Below, piece after piece: positions 36,276 through 50,450 of a stretch of 64,000 bases of DNA. The stretch is from Hypericum androsaemum (lineage: Eukaryota; Streptophyta; Magnoliopsida; Malpighiales; Hypericaceae). The notes under the pieces were generated by a model. It was not told where the DNA came from. It saw only the letters and a program-made list of their open reading frames with translations, and did not search any database. The stretch spans positions 1,719,001 through 1,783,000 of the forward strand of contig OZ023197.1 in the NCBI GenBank assembly GCA_963995505.1. Reading direction: 5' to 3'. Made by a program: the position numbers and the translations under genes. The stretch's first letter is position 1. Every line of letters starts with the position of its first letter.

Positions 36276-37203
36276 GCGGCTCTTGGATTACCACGGATGC
36301 ACTATTTAGCTCAAATTATGGGGCATTTGATATAATTATATAAGATGTTGATAAATTAACGGGAATATAAGATTGTTTAATCACCATGTAAAATCTACCT
36401 TTCAGAAAAACTAAGGAGGTCGGCTCCACCCAAGCAGCTTGATGCTCGAAATAAAATTAAGAATTGACGGTACCACGCTTTTGAGATATGAAATTGTTGG
36501 TTTCAGTTAAAAAATAGTTGATCTCGATTACCGTGACAGTTTGAGATAGTTAGAAACTGTAATAAGCAATTTTTAAATCATGGTAGTATTTTTTTTTTCT
36601 GTTATTTTTAGATATTAAAATCAAATACTGTCGGCTTGTAATGAAAATTCATATATCTAACAAAATAGTTTAAATTGATTTAAATTTCATCTAATTTAAA
36701 TCCAATAGAAGACTGCAACAACCAAGTCAAAGAATTGATCATACACATTGAAATATTTTCAAAAGGAACAAATGACCTACAAAGCTCTAAAGACAGAACG
36801 CTACTGAACGGATGTGAAAAGCCGAACTTTGTGATTGGAGTAGTTTTCCTAAGAGAATGTTCGGTTCGTGCTGATTGGGGCCGCTGATAGCTGATTGAAC
36901 ACTGATTCAGCGTCAGCTACCAGCTGGGTCGAATCAGAACGACCGAACATGCCCTAAAAGACTGCCCGACTACTGTAACAGCTAAGCATCAACAAATAAT
37001 TTGGAGATGAATCGGATGTAAGAGAAGAAACAATGTTAACTTACACATTTTACAAGCTGTGGACATGTCACTTTCTTCCAGCATCAACCAAGAAGAAACC
37101 TATCGGATTATTGAACTCCGGTTGCCAGTGTTCATCTCTTTCTGTATTTACTCTGTCGAACTATCAAGAATTAAAGAATGGCGTAGACTACCAAGGGAAC
37201 GGG
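36276..37203. other. Intergenic DNA and 3' flank of the LysM gene
   Basis: A small MITE-like element lies at about 36856-36958 (see its entry). The rest is AT-rich with no gene; the stretch next to 37203 is the likely 3' UTR of the LysM gene. Confidence 0.45.
36856..36958. mobile_element. Short MITE-like inverted-repeat element
   Basis: About 100 bp with inverted ends, AATGTTCGGTTCG on the left and CGACCGAACATG on the right, and an interior of repeated GCTGAT/CAGC motifs able to fold. Flanks CTAAGAG and CTAAAAG may be an altered target duplication. Superfamily not assigned. Confidence 0.5.
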
Positions 37204-39829
37204 TTAATCAAGGGCCGCTTTGTTTTTCCGACCGGTTACAGGTTTCGGTAATCCGTCGAAGATTGGTTTACCAATGGCCACAGCTGTCAGGGCTTGTAGA
37301 TCGGGTTTCAAGTTCCACTTTGAAGCAGGCCACAACGAGGAAGAACTGCTACTTTCCTGTTCATGCAAATTCGATGCGCTTGAAGACTTCCTCACCAGAG
37401 AAAATCCATCAACCACCAGGGAATCGCTGAGAAGTATTGGTACCGGTGATGAGCCGCCGACTTCACCATCTGTTGATGAAGTGTTTCGGTTTGCAGCAGT
37501 GGACCTTAGGGCTAAGCCTTTTCCTTTAGACAGGGAAAGTGAACCAGCACTGCTATCCTCCCTCATGAGCAGATCAGGACGAGTGAAGTCAGTCTCCGAT
37601 TTCTGACGTCTTCTAACCAGTTTCTCATTCCACCTCTCAGAGTCAAGTCCACCGCTGTCGCCCATTAATTGACCAGGAAATCCACCGTTGACCTCCTCCA
37701 GAATACACTGAACCAAGCTTTTAGATTTCCGATGCCGACTTAATGGCCGGTTGGAGGCTGGCATGGGCGTAAGATATTCTCCATTCTCTTGACGACTAAA
37801 TTCCACCGAATCCATAGGTGATGGTAGCCCATAATAACCTTGTAAAGAGTTCATGGCCGGAGAAACCTTCCGCTGGGATGATCCAAGCTTCAAGGATTGG
37901 AACGAATCAAGAAAATCTGAATTCAACTGCCGGAGTGGAGTATGTTCTGCACTATTCTGCCTGCATTAGAAGCGTTCAATATGGAAAGCAAGTATCAAGA
38001 AAAAGCCAAAGGCGGGATGAGTTGTACCCAAATAGTAGAGTTTTAACGACCAAAAGATGTAAGACAATGGATTGAAACTCGATAGCATGGAGCACTTTCA
38101 TACTTAACAAGAAGACTAGAAAACAATATAGAGAAATAATTCTCCAACATATACAGAGCACGATGAAGTCATCTTACAAGATACAAGAGAAATTATGGTT
38201 GCTGTCAGAAAAACAGAAAGCAACACCTAAAAAGGGCACAATCAAGGGCCTATGTCTGAGTAGAAAAATGCTTCGAAGCAAGAGAGAAAAATTTAGTGCA
38301 AGAAAGCGTCAACTGTTTGCCAAGCATTCATTCGATTGGAGGAAGATGAATGTCATTCAATGCTAGCTGGAAGGAGTGGAGGGGAATAGGTAGAGAACCA
38401 AATGTTAGGAAAATCCTAAACCCTTCAGAGCCAAAAGTCCCTCGCACTGAACACCCAGGAACACCATTACATATTAATTACCAACTGGCCTTATACCTAC
38501 TCTAGGTTATACGATGTTTTCATGGCATCGGCCGAGCAACACAAAGTCACAAATATTACGTAAAGAGCCAAAGGTTGACGAATTCTCCAACAACTTCCAT
38601 AACACGAGAACAAGGTTGTTTTCAACTACAAACAGCATCATTCTGGTTAGACCCACACAAACATCACCAAGACATGGTATAACAGCTTCCCTGCAACACC
38701 TTACAACTAATAATCCACAGCCTTCAGTCCTGTTGTCCTACGTGGCCAGAACAATGTACGACAGCTCCAATAATGCCTAAGATGACGAGTAGCACATCTT
38801 ACAACAATGTTCTATTAGCTATGGAAGCAGAAGTATCCAAAGCCAGCAGTTCAAGATGCAACAAACTTGCCCACTTAACGTTTTCAAAAAGTGGCAGCAT
38901 GACATGAACAAGGAAACTCTGAGAAGCTGTTGCCAACGAAGACTCGTAGATAGAAGCAAAGCCAGGTTCCCATGGTAATAAAGAGATCAAATCTCCACTA
39001 TCAGTTGTAAATAGAAGCAAAAGGGAACATTGTATAATGCATACAGAAATACAATTCCAAAACCCATGTGCCAAAATGCGGAAAAACTGGTTCAAATCGA
39101 AAGACAAAAGGAGCACAGCAATACCCTGGAGAGACGGAACCATTGTTTAAGCAAGGGGAGGGAGGATGCCTGCCAGGGTGCGGAATCTGAATCGTCTTGA
39201 GAGCAAACATCTGAAGATCCGTAACCAGCCCATTCATCTTTTTTATGTTAGCCACCTAAATAATCACAAAAGAAGAACACGAAACCGCTCACGATCTTCG
39301 TTGAAAACTCCTGAAACTCAAACAACGCAGAGAATGCAGTAGCTGAATGCAAAATCGAGGCGGGGCCACAAAGATCCCGAAAGTATCCGAACATGACGAA
39401 CTGAGCAACTAGAGCACATTCTCATTCTTCTATAAACAGCATTGTAACGGCTTTCTAACAGCCAATTCCTAAACAGAATTCTCCGCTTTCGGATCAATCA
39501 AAGCCCTCTAGATTTCCAAACAGAAAAAATTAAAATAATCCATAACCGTCAGATGCAAAAGCCCGAACCTCGACGCCGTACTTGATGGCGACGCCGGCGA
39601 GGGTATCGAACCTGGAGACCTGGTGCTCGATGAACCCGGCGGAGACAACAGACGGGGACGTACAGCTGGACGAAGACGAGGACGACGTGGCGGAGCCGGA
39701 GACTTCATCGGCTAAGACCGATTTCTGCTCCCTCCAATCCCTAACGCCGTCGCCTCTGTTGCTGTAACCGTTGCAGAGTTTCCCATGGTGCCGGATCCCG
39801 TTACCGTTACGAACCGCCACCCGCTCCAT
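37204..39829 (-). CDS. LysM domain-containing protein
   Basis: Three exons, 39829-39569, 39255-39125 and 37960-37204, join in phase to give 382 residues. A Ser-rich N-terminus (SSSSSSSCTSPS) precedes one LysM domain at about residues 69-112 (HQVSRFDTLAGVAIKYGVEV, then NIKKMNGL). The following PGRHPPSPCLNNGS is typical of a conserved plant family of soluble single-LysM proteins. The third exon is Ser-rich and disordered and ends KPVTGRKNKAALD. No signal peptide or membrane segment is visible, so this is not a LysM receptor kinase and is probably intracellular. LysM domains bind N-acetylglucosamine polymers in many proteins, but this subfamily's ligand is not known to me. The 1.16-kb second intron could hide a small exon, though the phases already fit. 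Confidence 0.88.
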
Positions 39830-39889
39830 ACATTAACCCACGCCAAACAATACCTCCTAATCTTCCTCGCCGAAAGCCATCGCTTTAGT

Positions 39890-39917
39890 TATATATATAT
39901 ATATATATATATATATA
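39890..39917. repeat. (TA)n microsatellite in the LysM gene promoter
   Basis: An uninterrupted TA run of about 28 bp, roughly 60 bp upstream of the LysM start codon, directly before the hAT-type MITE. Confidence 0.95.
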
Positions 39918-39930
39918 ACGTAGAAAAGAG

Positions 39931-40348
39931 CATGGTTTTAAAACCCTTCCCGGAGCTACGACCCGAAATTCCTACCATTTTCCGGGTCGGCCGGTCGGAC
40001 CAAAAATATTTTATTTTTAAATATTTTAAATAATATATATATGTAGGTTAAAATATACTTATTTTCCATGCAAAAAAAGTAGACTTAATTTTTTATCTCT
40101 CCACTTTATAAATCTACTTTTTTATTTATTTATTACTTTATAAATTTGTCAAATCAATTTTTTTCCTCGAAAACTACCAAAAAAGTCAAATTCGCCCATT
40201 TTTGTACTAACCGGGTTCGACCAGTCTGACCAGATTTGGTCCGGTTAGTACAGACCCCGGTCAAAAGCCTAAAAACGATCCGGTCTTGTGCCTGTTTTGC
40301 AGTCCAACCGATCGGACCACCGGCCGGACTGCATTTTTTAAAACCATG
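39931..40348. mobile_element. hAT-type MITE, copy 1
   Basis: A 418-bp element with inverted ends CATGGTTTTAAAA and TTTTAAAACCATG, flanked by GAAAAGAG and TAAAAGAG (7 of 8 match). It is homologous over its full length, in inverted orientation, to 42373-42805 (shared segments include GGGTCGG/CCGGTC clusters and ACCGGGTTCGACC). It inserted within about 100 bp of the LysM start codon. Confidence 0.85.
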
Positions 40349-40433
40349 TAAAAGAGATGAAATAAGAGGGAATAATAGTGGATTTATAATTAAACTTTTT
40401 TCTTTTTTGGATCGAGTAATTTGGATTTTTTTG

Positions 40434-41530
40434 GAAAAATTACTATCAGGCCTCTGGTGTTTGGCATATTCGTCGCTCACTTCCTGTTGTTCGAAAATCG
40501 ATTAAAAACTCCCTAGTTTGGAGAAATTATACTCTGAAGCCCCTCGCTGATGTCATCTAACGGCAGCGATCTTTTTTTGATATAAAATGACTTATTTATC
40601 CTTATAAAAAGTCATTAAAAAATCAACATCTTCTCCGGTCTACCTCATCTACGTCGCCACCCTCATCTCTGATGGTCCTCTCCGTCGGTGGAGGCCAATT
40701 GAAGCCAAATCTGAGGCCGGAGAAGATGGTTGGGAACAACGCCGTCTCCTCCAGCCGTCGAGAAGCTGAAACCCTACATCGCCGTCACCAACCTCTCGCT
40801 CCCCTCTGATGCCGACGGACGATTAGCTCTAATCACCACCCCACCCTCCCAGTCGATACGGTCGTCGTCGCCATGTCCAATTCGAAGTAGCAACTACGAA
40901 GAACTCCAACCAATTCGAAGCTTTGCCAACCACCGTGGGCGTAGGGATTTTTGGTTCAAAGAGCAGACCACCGACCTTTATGGGTTTCTATTCACTTCAT
41001 CAATTAAAAACCCAGATCCCCATTTTAACGGGAAAGAGAAAACCAAAGCGATGCTGCCGTCGTCATCGCCCTTGACCCAAAAACTAAAACCCAGAAAAGG
41101 AACGAATACAGAAGGGGAGGGACCAGGGAGGGCTCGAGGTCGTAGCACGCACCGATCTTGGCCGTTATCGCCGACTGGTTCAGGAGGGGAGAAGGGGATG
41201 GCTGCAGGGAGGGCTCGAGCTCCCCGACGCTTCCTCCGGTTGATGTCAAAACAGGTCCATGCGGCAACAACGAGTTGGGAACAGGATGGTTCCGACGGTG
41301 GGGACGACGTTGGGCAGGACGGACTGACTTTAAAGTGTTTAGTTATACTTTTTTATTAATTTTTTCAATGGTATAAAAGTAATTTTACATGGAAAAAAAA
41401 AGACTGCTGACGTCGGCGAGGGGTCTCAGAGTATAATTTCTCCAAACTATGGAGATTTTTAATCGATTTTCGAACACTAGGAGGTGAGAGGCGAATATGC
41501 CAAATACCAAGAACCTGATAGTAATTACCC
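40434..41530. mobile_element. Long-TIR element (MULE-like) with an internal open frame
   Basis: Inverted ends of about 175 bp: left AATTACTATCAGGCCTCTGG, right (complemented) AATTACTATCAGGTTCTTGG, continuing through matching TTTGGCATATTCG and CGAAAATCGATTAAAAA. The flanks GATTTTTTT and AGTTTTTTT suggest a degraded 9-bp duplication. Inside, a frame of 209 codons (40730-41359, plus strand) is rich in Ser, Pro, Arg and Gly. The GC content rises sharply over the interior, which suggests captured genic sequence. The source gene is not recognised, and no transposase is present. Confidence 0.7.
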
Positions 41531-42372
41531 CTAGTTTTTTTTTCCTAGGATCGAATCCGAATCCGACAAGACAGAGAACCACATAGAGAGATCTGAAGGA
41601 AGAGGGAAGGGAGGTGGCGGGTAGATTCTCTAATTACATGATAATTGTGTGCAAATCAATCAAATATATGATATTACGTGGATTTTTTACTTTTTCAAAA
41701 GAGCAAATTGCACTCAGATACCTGGAGTTTGGCTAAATTATTATTTTATTTCGTCTATTTCGAAATTGAAACTTCAGTCCCCTTAGTTTGATTTTATTGA
41801 ACCATCATATCCTACCAGATCCACTATTGATGTCAGCTATCTTAGGCCTCTAAGTGACAACTAATTAGAAAAAGTTCAACTCAATTAATGTGTTTTAAAC
41901 AACATACTCATGTATCAAATCGCGATGTCACACTATACTAAAGTAAATTTTTCTCTTAAATTTTAAACCATTTGGAAAATGAGGTATTGGTTAGCTAAGC
42001 TTAAAATGTCTACTTCCTAATTAATAATTTTACCGACTTGTCAATTAATTATATTTTAATTATTTCTCAAATTAAGAGGTATTAGTTAGTTACATTAGAA
42101 TGTCAATTAAGCTTATTTGTAGGTTATCTTTCACAAAAGATTGGATGTTAACTAGAGAAAATTTTGTCATACATTTATACACTAAACGGTACTGGTGTAC
42201 AAATTAGTCGAATCATAAAATATTGAAATAAATTTATCTTTTTTATTTAACCATTTTTTGTTTGTTTTAGCGGAAGATTCTCTTTTACTCCCATTAATTT
42301 TGGCGTCTCTCTTACATAATAAGTAATTTATTTATTGTTGTTTATATAGTAAGTAGATGATACAGTAAATAA
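41531..42372. other. Intergenic DNA with a dispersed AT-rich repeat
   Basis: About 42020-42110 (ACCGACTTGTCAATTAATTA and flanks) recurs in the same orientation at 44765-44855, with weaker relatives near 12670 and 24825. A stretch at 41700-41840 resembles the outer part of the long-TIR elements (GATACCTGGAGTTTGGC) but has no partner end. No gene. Confidence 0.5.
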
Positions 42373-42805
42373 CATGGTTTTAAAAAAATGTGGTCAGACC
42401 GGTTGGACCGTGAAATGGGCACAAGATCGGATCATTTTTAGGTTTTTGACCGGGGTCTGTACTAACCAGACCAAATCTAGTCAGACCAGCCAATTTTGAG
42501 GTCCATCCTGACCGGTCGAACCCGGTTAGTACAAAAATAGGCGAAATTGACTTTTTTTGGTAGTTTTCGAGAAAAAAAATTGATTTGACAAGTTTATAAA
42601 GTAATAAATAAAGTAGATTTATAGAGTGGAGAGATAAACAATTAAGTCTACTTTTTTTGTATGGAAAATACGTATATTTTAACCTACATATATATATATA
42701 TATTATTTAAAATATTTTAAAATAAAAAAATTTTGGTCCGACCGGTCAACCTGAAAAATGGTAGGAATTCCGGGTCGTAGCTCCGGGCCGGGTTTTAAAA
42801 CCATG
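42373..42805. mobile_element. hAT-type MITE, copy 2
   Basis: A 433-bp element with inverted ends CATGGTTTTAAAA and TTTTAAAACCATG and a perfect 8-bp target duplication GTAAATAA (42365-42372 and 42806-42813), the length made by hAT transposases. Homologous to 39931-40348 in reverse. Confidence 0.92.
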
Positions 42806-45800
42806 GTAAATAATTGGCATTTTCCTTTACCACAAAATTGTTGTTTTCACCAAGCACCTAGCATGCACGATGACAGATGTTTGGTGTTTGCCTACTACAA
42901 GGACGGTGTCGTCGACCCGACATTTTTGTACTTCTCCTATGCATTGAAGGAGGTCAAGTGCTGAAGATTAAAGATAGCTAGCTTCAAAAGCAGAGTATTT
43001 GTTGTAGTTCTAGGCTCTTGCAAAAAAAATGTTTAAACAATTTTTCTGTGATATTGGAATTTTGTAGGAAGAATTTTTTTTATCATTTACATTTTGTATT
43101 TGATTTAAATTTTTGATTGTCAACCTCAATAAATATAAATAATTTTGACAAAAACTATTAAAATAGAACAATTACTCGGTCGACTCTTTTTTTTTAGTTC
43201 GACTATCTGATGGGAAAGAAAAAAGCAGTTGGTTTACTGTTCAGTATAGTAACGACATACAATCACTTAGCAACCACAACCATGTGCCACAGTGCAGGAA
43301 ACATAATGAAAAGAAGGCTGAATCTACCAATGATGTCGATAAAGCCATTGTGGCTGAGGCTGTTGTAGGTGCTCAAGCGGTTGCTCGGGCATGGCATAAG
43401 GCTGTTGATGGCATATTTAGGGCATATGGTAGTTGTTAGTGCTATTGATAAGAAGAGGTTGCCGACCCAAAAATAATTTCACCATGGCCTAGACTATGAT
43501 TATAGTTGTTGTTATTATTGTTGATTTATGCAACACACTAGAAATTGAAATGCTATTTACATACTTCATTCCCAGATGATGTGTAATTATGATTGATGCT
43601 TAATTAACTTAAAAAAGTCTGACGTAAATGTTGAATAGAATATCAAGATCTTGTTCGCTCAATCTTGGAAGAATCATTATACACCAACCAAAGTTGATTG
43701 TCATCAATGATTCAATGTGACTATGAATATTAGCTTTTAGAGTTCTAAGACTAGGAAATATTTCAACAAAAACTAAAGTATTTTCTTTATGACAATCACA
43801 TATCAGACATTCTCTCTGACGATCTTCACTTGTCTATATAAGACACCCCTCAAAAGATCTTTTTCGAAGAGAATCATCTCAAATTTGTGCTTACCAATTA
43901 AGTACATCTATGTAATCTATATCACATCTTCGCATTAAACGAATACATAACTTTCCACTTACAAAACAATAAATGCATAATTTTGTTTAGTTAACTTATT
44001 GTTTATATATTGTTCTTAATTGTGTCCATAAAGTTATGTTGCTTTGGATTTTATATTGTCATCCATGTTTAAGCTCGCATATTAAGTCATTTTGTTATTT
44101 AAATCATATTTGATTCATAATTTTGCTTAAGATCAAAAAGTATTTGGCCTAGCGGTATAAAATGTATAAGATTTGACGTAGGTTCTGAACTCAGGCTAGG
44201 TTTATTTGGTATAAAATTTACCTTCCAATTTTTTTTTGCTTAAGATAACTCATTGTTTACAATGTCTGTTAATTACGTCCACATACAGTCCTCTGCTTTG
44301 GATTAGATCTCCTCCAATTCTTAAGAGAATTCACAAGTAATGTATATCATATTGCTGCCCTTTATGTTAGTCAAGCGAACTCTTTTTATAAGAAATGTAT
44401 GTTGGAAATGTAGATACTTCTTATTTGAGATTAAAAAAAACTCTCGCTTTTCAAAAAAAAATCCCTAAAACAACTTCTCACATTTTTTTATGGAATTGTT
44501 GTTTTTATAGTATTTTCTCTCATCTCAAGGTCATGCATAGAACGATATACAATTGAATATCAATCAGAAAAGATGAAAGATAAAAATTCTATGTGAAAAG
44601 TGTATGTGTACATTTTCATGGTGAAAGGTAATAGCAGTAGATCGGTATACATTTTTCTTCTGAAATTTTCTTCAATATATCTTTCCTTTCATTTATTTTT
44701 CAAGTGTGAAGGTCATCATATCCTTTCTCGTGACAAGATAGTTGTATCTCATAAAGTTTAAAATAATTTTACCGACTTGTGAATTAATTATATTTTAATT
44801 ATTTCACAAATTAAGAGGTGTAAGTTAGTTAGACTAGAATGTCTACTTTATTATAGAATTACTTTACATTGTTATTGTATTTTTTGTAGTAATTTCATTT
44901 CATTCTACTTTCAGATGCAAATAGATAGATGTCATGAGCTTTATTTGGTGGCTTAGTAGTTAGCTGACTAGTCATTAATATATATGTTACATATGTCAGT
45001 TATGTCGGTAGGCTACATATCTTTTGGCCGTTAAAGCATACGTTGTCAGTTATGTCGGTAGGCTAAATATTCTTTTGCCGTTAAAAAGTTGTATGTAAAA
45101 CTACCTCCGGTATAATATGGAGTATGTACGTAGCTTTGGTAATTAATGGAAATGAATACAACTACTTTAACTCTACTTCTCATCTATTATTCTCTTCCAA
45201 TTTCTTCTTTTCTCAACTCACTTCTCTCTCTTACGATGTTGGATTTCTGTTGTTCAGTCGTCTAAGTCATTCAATAGTTGGTGACGAGCCGTGGGAAGGG
45301 AGTTGACTTGTTGACTTGAGCTCGTGGGCCTGTACAGTTCGGCCTTGGGACTTCGTTCATACGATTCAAATGTTTATGCAGGGCTAAACTTTTTAAAGTG
45401 GTGGCTTAGAAACATTGTATTAAGCAAAATAATCGCAGTTCAGATATTATCACATTCTTCCTAATCGAGGAACTCGAAGTGTGTTGATAATAACGATTTT
45501 TTTTTTAACCTCAACACTAGGAGAGAGAAATAGTAACATTGACATGGAAAGACCGGATGAGACACTCATTAAAAAATTGTCAAAAAAATATCAGTATAGA
45601 AAATCATGTCATAAAAAAAATAAAGCTAAATTAAATGATATTAAACTAAAAACCTGCAAGACCAAAGGTTCTAAAATAAATTTTCCAAAGAAATAGCAAG
45701 CAGTGTGGATTGAATCATGAAGAACGACCAGTCATTGGTCATGCCCTTTACGTTGCATCTTCTGCTCACTACCCTACCATCAGGTAATAGACGACAGTTT

Positions 45801-47080
45801 TAACAGAGGCCATAGTGCCGGTCGTTGGACGACAGTGTATTTGCGTACTTTTTGTGTGTTCCAATAGAACTAGATATTTTTAAGTAATTTTATAATGGTC
45901 ACATCTTAAGTGATGCAACATGTTTTAATAAACATGTAATTAAATCTAAGATACTGAAAGTGAATATAGTATGTCCCATTATAAATTTGAAGGAAATTGA
46001 TTTCTCAGTTGTACGATATACTAATTCATATATAAACCGGAATAATGCTAAAATTTTTAGTATTTGCAAATGATAGAGCATCTAAGAACGTATCACGAAT
46101 ATTCCACGCATAAATTTGGGTCCAACAATTTTCCATTTCTGATATAATATTCTCAAATACTAGCACTCCACAAGTTGTCGATACATTTAACGTTCAGTAT
46201 CTGTTATTTATAGCTAAAATTGTTGAGGTCTCTAATCTCATTCGTTCTCCTAACTTTCGTCTTTTAGTGTCGGTGTCTACTCAACAAAATTTTTCGTTCT
46301 TGATATTCTTTCCGATCTCAATGCATTTAACCATCCGGAATCGCTACCACTACCAACCTTACTTCTGCCTTTTTTTCCCTTTACAAAAGTGTCTCCGGTT
46401 CGGCCACCTGAAAGAGAACGAGTCCCACAGTTGACCCAAATAAATATTTTCAGTGAAAAAAATATGTCAAGATTGGCCCACCTGCCACGAAGAATATGAT
46501 GGTTCTGATATTTGGGACACAACGTGGGAAGCTCTATGTTGCGTCTTAAAACACCAAAATAGATATATAGATTGACAATTATTTACAACGTGGAGGCTAC
46601 CACCATATCTTTGTTACCCACTCAATACTAACATGAAATTAAGAAGAAAATTTCCCACATTCAATTATTTAATTAGTGATTCTTCTCGATGTTTTAAGAA
46701 ATAAACCGGAGAGCAAACCAGATTTGTCTTCGTTTTACCATTTCAATCGGTTGTACCATCAGTTAGTTTGAAAGTTTTTCAAATAATCTTAATATTAATT
46801 ATATTTAGCATTAAAATTGAAAATGATTTCAAATATCTTCTAATTTTATTGCAAAGTTAATCATTTACTGATATCAAAATTCTAATTTAATCATTTTTAA
46901 TCAAACAAAAATAGAAATTATTTTTTCAAATAAATAAAAAAATTTGATGTAAATCGGCTGGTCTAATCGAATGAACCATTTGATCCAACCACCTTCGAGT
47001 TTTGATATGAAAACGAACTAGACTCAATACCGAGTCATGATCGGACCACATTTTTTAAACAATTATTCTTCTAGCTCTTC
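42806..47080. other. Long AT-rich intergenic region
   Basis: No gene supported over 4.2 kb. A coding-like fragment lies at 42850-42963 (see finding). A 50-bp unit (GTCAGTTATGTCGGTAGGCT plus flank) is tandemly duplicated at 44995 and 45045. About 44765-44855 repeats 42020-42110. At the right end, ACCACATTTTTTAAAC near 47050 resembles an end of the hAT-type MITE family, but no full element could be bounded. Confidence 0.5.
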
Positions 47081-47090
47081 ATTTACCTCT

Positions 47091-47100
47091 ATATAAACAC
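47091..47100 (+). promoter_or_regulatory. TATA box of the endoglucanase gene
   Basis: CTATATAAAC lies 85-94 bp upstream of the start codon at 47185, which would place transcription start at about 47125. It is the only good TATA motif close to the gene. Confidence 0.7.
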
Positions 47101-47157
47101 AACATCAAAATTCAGGAACATGATCCAACTAAACATAAGAGGCATTAGCAGCATTAG

Positions 47158-50005
<2,848 letters not shown>

Positions 50006-50450
50006 CCCTGATAGCAACCCAAACAGAGAAATCCTGCAGAGTTTTCTTCGGAAGGAGAGATTCTACAAAGTATCAACAGCTTCATACTTCACCATGTACC
50101 TTAAAGCCGCCACTGTGAAGATGAAGATGTATTTTGCAGATTGAATGTACCAAACAAATGGATATATTACTTGTAGCTTCACCAAAAGTTATCCATTGTT
50201 TCGTCGATAAGTTTAAACCAGCATCTCATAGAAATGGTGTTTTAGTATCACACAGAAACTGTAAGTGACAATCACCAAATATATAACTTGGTAAAGAAGC
50301 AACCTTGAAACTAGAGTTGGGATAGGAGACCACTAAGGGTATAAAATGTATATTCCAAAGGAAAGCTAAAGACAACAATCAAGTTCAAAACCAAAATCTA
50401 AGTGCTAGATCCCTCTGGGAAATTTATAGCAGGGGGAGTTCTTCCACCAT
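50006..50450. other. Convergent 3' flanks of endoglucanase and nucleolin
   Basis: The two genes point toward each other here; this stretch holds their 3' UTRs. No separate gene. Confidence 0.55.

Noticed and set aside
40730..41359. Ordinary host gene
   Set aside because: It lies wholly inside terminal inverted repeats, lacks introns and a known domain, so it is reported as element cargo.
46690..47060. Third hAT-type MITE upstream of the endoglucanase
   Set aside because: Only the right end (ACCACATTTTTTAAAC) resembles the family; no matching left end or target duplication found.
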